From positions 434,001-498,000 of the forward strand of contig NZ_CP009110.1 of the NCBI RefSeq assembly GCF_000739085.1: DNA of 64,000 bases. Direction: 5' to 3'. Of this stretch, positions 58,406-64,000 are shown piece by piece; position 1 is the stretch's first letter; each line of letters starts with the position of its first letter. The notes beneath the pieces were generated by a model. The model was not told the DNA's origin. It worked only from the letters and a program-made list of their open reading frames with translations, and did not search any database. This DNA comes from Amycolatopsis methanolica 239. GTDB taxonomy: Bacteria > Actinomycetota > Actinomycetes > Mycobacteriales > Pseudonocardiaceae. The translations under genes were made by a program, and so were the position numbers.

Positions 58406-59043
58406 TCGGACTGGTTCCGGAACGGCTCGAGCGGATCGTGGTGCTCGGCGCCCACTGCGACGACATCGCGATCGGCGCGGGCGGCACGCTGCTCACGCTG
58501 AGCCGCCCCGGGCTGCGGGTGGACGCGCTGGTGCTCTCCGGCGGCGGCACCGAGCGCGAGGACGAGGAACGGGCAGCGCTCGCGGCGTTCTGCCCCGGCG
58601 CGGACCTCGACGTGACCGTGCTGAAGATGCCGGACGGGCGGCTGCCCGCGCACTGGGACGAGGCCAAGAACGCGCTGGAGGAGCTGCGGGCGCGCACCGA
58701 TCCGGACCTGATCCTCGCGCCGCGCACCGACGACGCCCACCAGGACCACCGCGGCCTTGCCGAGCTCGTGACCACCGCGTTCCGCGGGCACCTCACCCTC
58801 GGCTACGAGATCGTCAAGTGGGACGGCGACCTGACCACGCCGTCGGCCTACGTCCCGCTGCGTGACGAACTCGCCGAGAAAAAAGTGGAATTGCTGCAAC
58901 AGCACTACGCCTCGCAGCGACATCGTCCTTGGTACGACCGGGAGGCGTTCCTCGGGCTGGCCCGCATTCGGGGGATCGAATGCCAGGCGCGGTACGCGGA
59001 GGCCTTCCACGTCAGGAAGCTGTGTCTCCGGGTGGAGGGTTGA
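58402..59043 (+). CDS. PIG-L family deacetylase
   Basis: The 213-residue protein has the PIG-L metal motif AHCDDIAIGAGG (residues about 18-29; AHPDDE in most relatives) and the second ligand in DDAHQDHRGLAE. Family members remove acetyl or acyl groups from amino sugars. The substrate here is probably a sugar or glycan made by the operon. GTG 58402 overlaps the nucleotidyltransferase stop. Confidence 0.86.
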   Translation: MIGLVPERLERIVVLGAHCDDIAIGAGGTLLTLSRPGLRVDALVLSGGGTEREDEERAALAAFCPGADLDVTVLKMPDGRLPAHWDEAKNALEELRARTDPDLILAPRTDDAHQDHRGLAELVTTAFRGHLTLGYEIVKWDGDLTTPSAYVPLRDELAEKKVELLQQHYASQRHRPWYDREAFLGLARIRGIECQARYAEAFHVRKLCLRVEG

Positions 59044-59046
59044 GTC

Positions 59047-60069
59047 ATGCGTGTGCTGCTGACCGGGCACAAGGGGTATCTGGGCACGGTGATGGCGCCG
59101 GTGCTCACCGCCGCGGGTCACGAGGTGACCGGGCTCGACTCCGGTCTGTTCGACGAGTGCGTGCTCGGCCCGAAGCCTCAGGACCCGCCAGGGCACCGGG
59201 TGGACCTGCGGGACGTCACACCCGCGCAGGTGTCCGGTGTGGACGCTGTGATCCACCTGGCGGCGCTGTCCAACGACCCGCTGGGCGCGCTCGCCCCCGA
59301 GCTGACCTACGAGATCAACCACAAGGCGGCCGTCCGGCTGGCGCGGCTCGCGAAGGACGCCGGGGTGTCCCGCTTCCTGTACGCGTCGACCTGCTCGGTG
59401 TACGGCGCCTCCGGCGGCGCGGACCTGGTGAACGAGGACGCGCCGCTGCGGCCGGTGACGCCGTACGCGGAGTCGAAGGTGCTGGTCGAGGACGACCTGC
59501 ACGAGCTGGCCGACGACGACTTCTCCCCGGTGTACCTGCGCAACGCCACCGCGTTCGGCTTCTCCCCGCGGTTGCGCGCGGACATCGTGCTGAACAACCT
59601 GGTCGGGCACGCGTGCCTGTCCGGTGAGGTGCTGGTGCTCTCCGACGGCACGCCGTGGCGGCCCCTGGTGCACGCGAAGGACATCGCGCGGGCCTTCGCC
59701 GCCGCGCTCGTCGCGCCCCGGGAAGCCGTGCACGACAAGGCCTTCAACATCGGCACCGAGCTGAACAACGTGACCGTCGCGGAGATCGCCGAGCAGGTCG
59801 TCGAGGCCGTGCCCGGCTCGCGGTCGCGGATCACCGGCGAGGCCGGCGCCGACCCGCGCTCCTACCGGGTCGACTTCTCTCGCTTCCGTGCGGCTGTCCC
59901 CGGCTTCACCTGCGAGTGGTCGGTCAAGGCCGGCGCGGTCGAGCTGGTCGAGGCCTACCAGCGGCACGGGCTCACCCACCGCTCGTTCGAGCAGAGCTTC
60001 ACCCGGCTCGCCCGGCTCAAGCAGCACCGCGAGGCCGGCGCGGTCGACGACACCCTGCGGTTCGTGTGA
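59047..60069 (+). CDS. NAD-dependent epimerase/dehydratase (extended SDR)
   Basis: The 340-residue protein has a Rossmann NAD motif (TGHKGYLGTVMAP), LAALSNDP, the catalytic serine region ASTCSVYG and YAESK. It is probably an NDP-sugar epimerase or dehydratase working with the nucleotidyltransferase upstream. ATG lies three bases after the PIG-L stop, and the TGA overlaps the next ATG by one base. Confidence 0.88.
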   Translation: MRVLLTGHKGYLGTVMAPVLTAAGHEVTGLDSGLFDECVLGPKPQDPPGHRVDLRDVTPAQVSGVDAVIHLAALSNDPLGALAPELTYEINHKAAVRLARLAKDAGVSRFLYASTCSVYGASGGADLVNEDAPLRPVTPYAESKVLVEDDLHELADDDFSPVYLRNATAFGFSPRLRADIVLNNLVGHACLSGEVLVLSDGTPWRPLVHAKDIARAFAAALVAPREAVHDKAFNIGTELNNVTVAEIAEQVVEAVPGSRSRITGEAGADPRSYRVDFSRFRAAVPGFTCEWSVKAGAVELVEAYQRHGLTHRSFEQSFTRLARLKQHREAGAVDDTLRFV

Positions 60070-61322
60070 TGCACGACGGAGCCTGGATGCACGCGCTGGT
60101 GGAGCGGTTGTACCCGCTCTGCCGCAGCATCACGGGCGACGGCGTCCGCGCCACGCTGGACATCATCGGCGAGCACATCGCGCTGGACCGGCACGAGGTG
60201 CCCACCGGCACGCAGGTCTTCGACTGGACCGTGCCGCAGGAGTGGAACATCCGGGACGCCTGGATCGCCGACGCCGACGGCAAGCGCGTGGTCGACTTCG
60301 CCGAGTCGAACCTGCACGTCGTCGGTTACAGCGTGCCGGTCTCGGCGACGATGAGCCTGGCGGAGCTGCGGCCGCACCTGCACACCCTGCCGGATCGCCC
60401 GTCCTGGGTCCCGTACCGCACCAGCTACTACTCGCCGGCCTGGGGTTTCTGCCTCGCGCAGGAGACGCTGGACGCGCTGCCGGAGGGCGACTACGAGGTC
60501 CGGATCGACTCCACGCTGGCCGACGGGCACCTCAGCTACGGCGAGCACGTGGTGCCGGGGCAGGTCGCCGACGAGGTGATCGTGTCCTGCCACATCTGCC
60601 ACCCGTCGCTGGCCAACGACAACCTGGCCGGCGTCGCGGTCGCGATCGCGGTCGCCAAGGCGCTGGTGAACCCCTGGTACACCTACCGGTTCCTGTTCAT
60701 GCCGGGCACGATCGGCGCGATCACCTGGCTGGCGCGCGACGACGTCGACCGGGTCGAGCACGGGGTCGTGCTCGCCTGCGCGGGCGACCGGGGCGACCTG
60801 ACGTACAAGCGCAGCCGCCGGGGCGACGCGGAGATCGACCGCGTGCTGGAGCACGTGCTGCGGGACCGTCCACACCGGATCTTGGACTTCTCGCCGTACG
60901 GCTACGACGAGCGCCAGTTCTGCTCGCCCGGGTTCAACCTCGGCGTCGGCTCGCTCACCCGGACCCCGTACGCCGGCTACCCGGAGTACCACACGTCGGC
61001 GGACAACCCGGACTTCGTGTCACCGGCGGCGATGGAGGACACGCTCGCCGTGCTGCGCGAGGCGTTCGCCGTGCTGGACCGCAACCGCCGTTACACGAAC
61101 CTGAGCCCGTACGGCGAGCCGCAGCTGGGCAAACGCGGGCTCTACGACTCGCTCGGCGGCCGCAGCGACGCCAAGCAGGCCCAGATGGCGATGCTGTGGG
61201 TGCTGAACCTCTCCGACGGCGACCACGACCTGCTCGACATCACCCGCCGATCCGGCCTGGAGTTCGACGCCGTCGCCGCGGCGGCCGACGCCCTCCGGGA
61301 CGCCGGCCTGGTGGCGGGGTGA
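60069..61322 (+). CDS. DUF4910 aminopeptidase-like protein
   Basis: The 417-residue protein resembles DUF4910 proteins, which have an M28-like zinc peptidase core. Likely ligands lie in CHICHPSLANDNLAG and in the C-terminal SADNPDF and PEYHTSAD regions. A winged-helix-like tail (LLDITRRSGLEFDAVAAAADAL) follows. These proteins recur in polysaccharide loci but their role is unknown; a peptidase acting on an aminoacylated sugar is one idea. ATG 60069 is coupled to the epimerase. Confidence 0.78.
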   Translation: MHDGAWMHALVERLYPLCRSITGDGVRATLDIIGEHIALDRHEVPTGTQVFDWTVPQEWNIRDAWIADADGKRVVDFAESNLHVVGYSVPVSATMSLAELRPHLHTLPDRPSWVPYRTSYYSPAWGFCLAQETLDALPEGDYEVRIDSTLADGHLSYGEHVVPGQVADEVIVSCHICHPSLANDNLAGVAVAIAVAKALVNPWYTYRFLFMPGTIGAITWLARDDVDRVEHGVVLACAGDRGDLTYKRSRRGDAEIDRVLEHVLRDRPHRILDFSPYGYDERQFCSPGFNLGVGSLTRTPYAGYPEYHTSADNPDFVSPAAMEDTLAVLREAFAVLDRNRRYTNLSPYGEPQLGKRGLYDSLGGRSDAKQAQMAMLWVLNLSDGDHDLLDITRRSGLEFDAVAAAADALRDAGLVAG

Positions 61323-61326
61323 TCGC

Positions 61327-62613
61327 ATGACGACCACCGGCCGTCACCGCAAATCCGGCGCGAAGCCTTCCGGGCTGCGCGCGATGGCCGGGCGGCTGTC
61401 CTGGGGCCTTGGCGACCAGGCCGTGTCGAGCCTGACGAACTTCGCGGTCGGCATCTACGTCGCGCGCGAGCTGGGCGTCACGGCGTTCGGCATCTTCAGC
61501 CTCGCCTGGGTCACCTACGGCGTGCTGATCAACATCTCCCGTGGTTTGGCGACCGATCCGCTGATGGTGCGCTTCAGCGGTGTCGGCACCGGCGTGTGGC
61601 GGGCGGCGGTGGCCCGGTCGTCAGCGACCGCGCTGGCCGTGGGCGCGCTGGCGGGCCTGCTGAGCGTGGTGTTCGGGATCGTGGTGCGCGGGAGCCTCGG
61701 GCCCGCGTTCGTCGCGCTCGGCGTCATCCTGCCCGCGCTGCTGCTGCAGGACAGCTGGCGGTTCGCGTTCTTCGCCTCCGGCGAGGGGCGGAAGGCGTTC
61801 GTCAACGACACACTGTGGGGCGTCGCGCTGATCCCCGCGATGGTGCTGGCCGACCTGCACGGCAGCGTCGTCGCGTTCCTGCTGGCCTGGGGCGGCGCGG
61901 CCGCGGTCGCCGCCGGGTACGGCTACCTGCAGACGGGTCTGCGGCCGAGCCTCGACGGGGTGCGGTCGTGGCTGCACGACCAGCGTGACCTCGGCCCGCG
62001 CTACCTGGTGGAGAACGTCAGCAACAGCGGTGGCTCGCAGATCCGGATGTACGGGCTCGGCGCGATCGCCGGGGTGGCGGCGGTCGGCACCGTGCGCGGT
62101 GGCGAGCTGCTGCTCGGCCCGTTCCTCGCGGTGCTGATGGGTCTGGCGTTCGTCGCGGTGCCCGAGGCGGCCAGGGTGGTGCGCCGCAACGTGCGGCGGC
62201 TGAGGACGTTCTGCCTGGTCCTGGGCGGGAGCCAGGCACTCGCCGCATTGCTGTGGGGCGGTGCGCTGCTGCTCGTGCTGAACGACCGGCTGGGCGAGCT
62301 CCTGCTCGGCGACGTCTGGCACACCGCCGAGGCGATGATCATCCCGGCCACCCTGTCCGTCTTCAACGCGAGCTTCATCACCGGCGCCGCGACCGGCCTG
62401 CGGGCGCTCGGCGCGGCCAAGCGCAGCATGCGGTGCCAGCTCGTGGCGTCCACGCTCTACGTGATCGGCGGCCTGTCCGGCGCGGCGATCGGCGGCGCCG
62501 TCGGGTCCGGCTGGGGCGTCGCGTGCGCCACCTTCGCCGGTGCGTTCGTGTGGTGGAGCCAGTTGCACGTCGCCGTCCGCGAGCACGTTCCCGAGGAAGC
62601 GAGGACCCCATGA
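61327..62613 (+). CDS. Polysaccharide flippase/export protein
   Basis: The 428-residue polytopic protein has about 12 hydrophobic segments in the layout of MATE/Wzx-like oligosaccharide transporters, starting at LSWGLGDQAVSSLTNFAVGIYVARELG. It should move lipid-linked glycan across the membrane. It is four bases after the DUF4910 gene and overlaps the next gene by four bases. Confidence 0.82.
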   Translation: MTTTGRHRKSGAKPSGLRAMAGRLSWGLGDQAVSSLTNFAVGIYVARELGVTAFGIFSLAWVTYGVLINISRGLATDPLMVRFSGVGTGVWRAAVARSSATALAVGALAGLLSVVFGIVVRGSLGPAFVALGVILPALLLQDSWRFAFFASGEGRKAFVNDTLWGVALIPAMVLADLHGSVVAFLLAWGGAAAVAAGYGYLQTGLRPSLDGVRSWLHDQRDLGPRYLVENVSNSGGSQIRMYGLGAIAGVAAVGTVRGGELLLGPFLAVLMGLAFVAVPEAARVVRRNVRRLRTFCLVLGGSQALAALLWGGALLLVLNDRLGELLLGDVWHTAEAMIIPATLSVFNASFITGAATGLRALGAAKRSMRCQLVASTLYVIGGLSGAAIGGAVGSGWGVACATFAGAFVWWSQLHVAVREHVPEEARTP

Positions 62614-63467
62614 CGACCGCACCGAGACTGAGCATCGGCCTGCCCGTCTACAACGGGGAGAACTACGTCGCCGAAGCCGTCGACAACCTGCTCGCCCAGA
62701 CCTTCGCCGACTTCGAGCTGATCATCTCCGACAACGCCTCCACGGACGGCACCCAGGAGATCTGCGAGAAGTACGCATCGAAGGACGAGCGCATCCGCTA
62801 CCTGCGGCAGCCGCGCAACATCGGCGCCGCGCCCAACCACAACTTCGTGGTGCAGGCGGCGCGGGGCGAGTTCTTCAAGTGGGCGGCGCACGACGACCTG
62901 TTCGCGCCGGAGCTGCTGGCCAAGTGCGTCCAGGCGCTCGACCGGCACCCGGAAGCGGCGCTCGCGCACTCGTACATGGCGATCGTGGACGAGCGGGGTG
63001 AGGTCATCGAGAACTACGACTACGGCCTGGCGACCGATTCGCCGGACGCGGCGGTCCGGTTCCGCAGCCTGATGTTCACCGAGGGCGGCGACGACTTCTA
63101 CGGTGTGATCCGCACCTCGGTGATGCGGCGGATCGCCCCGCACGAGAGTTACCACAACGCCGGCCGGAAGCTGGTCGGCGAACTCGCCCTGCACGGCACG
63201 TTCGTGCAGGTCCCGGAGGTCATGTTCTTCCGTCGCGAGCACCCCGGCCGCGGCGACAACCTGGGCTCGGTGCAGAAGGTCTGCGCGAACCTGGACCCGC
63301 GCCGCACGGGGCAGTCGAAGGCGCGGTTGTTCGCCGAATACCTGGCCGGGTACGTCACCGCGATCCGGCGCGCGCCGCTGTCGTCGAGCGAGCGGCTGCG
63401 CTGCTACGGCGTGCTCGGCGAGTGGCTTGGTGGCAAGCCATTGCGGAAGGTGGGTCTGCTTTCGTGA
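62610..63467 (+). CDS. Glycosyltransferase family 2
   Basis: The 285-residue protein has the GT-A opening LSIGLPVYNGENYVAEAVDNLLAQTFADFELIISDNASTDGT and a metal-binding DDL motif in WAAHDDLFAPELL. It transfers a sugar from an NDP donor, probably to a lipid carrier or growing chain in this operon. ATG overlaps the flippase stop. Confidence 0.9.
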   Translation: MTTAPRLSIGLPVYNGENYVAEAVDNLLAQTFADFELIISDNASTDGTQEICEKYASKDERIRYLRQPRNIGAAPNHNFVVQAARGEFFKWAAHDDLFAPELLAKCVQALDRHPEAALAHSYMAIVDERGEVIENYDYGLATDSPDAAVRFRSLMFTEGGDDFYGVIRTSVMRRIAPHESYHNAGRKLVGELALHGTFVQVPEVMFFRREHPGRGDNLGSVQKVCANLDPRRTGQSKARLFAEYLAGYVTAIRRAPLSSSERLRCYGVLGEWLGGKPLRKVGLLS

Positions 63468-64000
63468 CGCGTATCGGGTTCTTCGGCATCCTCGGTTCGG
63501 GCAACCTGGGCAACGACGGGTCGCTCGACGCCGTATTGAGTCACGTGCGAGAGCGATATCCCGACGCGGAGCTGGGTTTCCTGGCGATGGGCCCCGAGCA
63601 GCTCACCGCGCGGTACGGCGCGCCGGCGACGCACCTGCAGTGGTACGAGCCGCACGCGGGTGACGCGACCGGGCTGCGGGCCGCGGGGCTGAAGGTGCTG
63701 GGCAAGCTGCTGGACCCGTTCCGGACCCTGGCCTGGGTGCGGAACTACGACGTGGTGATCGTGCCCGGGATGGGCGTGCTGGAGGCGACGCTGCCGCTGC
63801 GGCCGTGGGCACTGCCGTACTCGCTGTTCTGGCTCGGCGCCACCGCGCGGCTCACCGGCACCAGGGTCGCGCTTGTCAGCGCCGGCGCCGACGTGGTGCG
63901 CAAACGCGCCACCCGGTGGGTCATCACGCGCGCCGCGCGGCTGGCGCACTACCGCTCCTACCGGGATGAGCACTCGCGCCAGGCCATGGCGCGCATGGGT
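63464..64000 (+). CDS. Polysaccharide pyruvyl transferase-like protein (partial)
   Basis: This frame runs off the right edge after 179 codons. It begins VTRIGFFGILGSGNLGNDGS, has VIVPGMGVLEATLPL, and ends in SAGADVVRKRATRWVITRAARLAHYRSYRDEHSRQ, the pattern of CsaB/WcaK-type pyruvyl transferases that add ketal pyruvate to glycans. GTG 63464 overlaps the GT2 stop by four bases. The C-terminus is missing. Confidence 0.8.
   Translation, partial: MTRIGFFGILGSGNLGNDGSLDAVLSHVRERYPDAELGFLAMGPEQLTARYGAPATHLQWYEPHAGDATGLRAAGLKVLGKLLDPFRTLAWVRNYDVVIVPGMGVLEATLPLRPWALPYSLFWLGATARLTGTRVALVSAGADVVRKRATRWVITRAARLAHYRSYRDEHSRQAMARMG

Overview
This window is chromosomal core sequence from a high-GC actinomycete. 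Nearly every gene shows the GC-rich third-position bias, and GTG starts are common. The gene content and order (hemC, hemD, hemB, hemL, histidine phosphatase, TlpA, ccdA, resB, ccsB, then men genes, mgtA, menG, menJ, polyprenyl synthase) follow the Mycobacterium tuberculosis Rv0510-Rv0562 order as I remember it. BldC and the presence of a full nuo operon between menJ and the polyprenyl synthase point to a Pseudonocardiales-type organism such as Amycolatopsis. That placement is inference. I see no transposase, integrase, tRNA, rRNA or CRISPR array.

Layout. Positions 1-6.3 kb hold tetrapyrrole synthesis (end of a probable hemA, hemC, hemD, hemB, three small membrane proteins, hemL). 6.3-11.5 kb holds a histidine phosphatase and the system II cytochrome c maturation genes (TlpA, CcdA, ResB, CcsB). 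11.5-15.1 kb holds a ParA/MinD-like ATPase, BldC, an Lrp regulator and a cysteine desulfhydrase-like enzyme. 15.2-20.1 kb holds menaquinone genes: a leftward menB-menE-small ORF-menA operon and a divergent menD. 20.3-24.2 kb is mixed (M1 peptidase, membrane protein, RibD-like reductase, zinc-ribbon protein, IMPase). 24.3-29.6 kb holds two GT4 glycosyltransferases, menG, menJ and a desaturase. 30.1-45.9 kb is the nuoA-N operon for complex I. 46-49.4 kb holds an MFS exporter and a polyprenyl diphosphate synthase. 49.5-54 kb holds a sunset-domain repeat protein and korAB. 54.2-56.3 kb holds an enoyl-CoA hydratase, an Lrp regulator and a DDAH-like hydrolase. From 56.4 kb to the right edge runs a tightly coupled, unassigned surface-glycan operon.

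How it fits together. Heme supply, cytochrome c assembly, menaquinone head and tail synthesis, tail reduction (MenJ), complex I and a low-potential 2-oxoacid oxidoreductase form one large respiratory neighbourhood. The nuo promoter carries two perfect Rex-type operators and an IdeR/DmdR-like iron box, which suggests control by NADH/NAD+ ratio and iron.

Sequence-level points that change the annotation. At least thirteen genes have a TANNNT -10 hexamer ending 6-8 bases before the start codon, so their transcripts are probably leaderless. This fixes the starts of hemB, menB, menG and a DUF3592-like gene. Two short ORFs of 41 and 27 codons link nuoI to nuoJ through 4-base stop/start overlaps, each with its own Shine-Dalgarno sequence. 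A 46-residue secreted peptide lies inside the men operon. Two intergenic regions carry the same nested direct/inverted repeat design.
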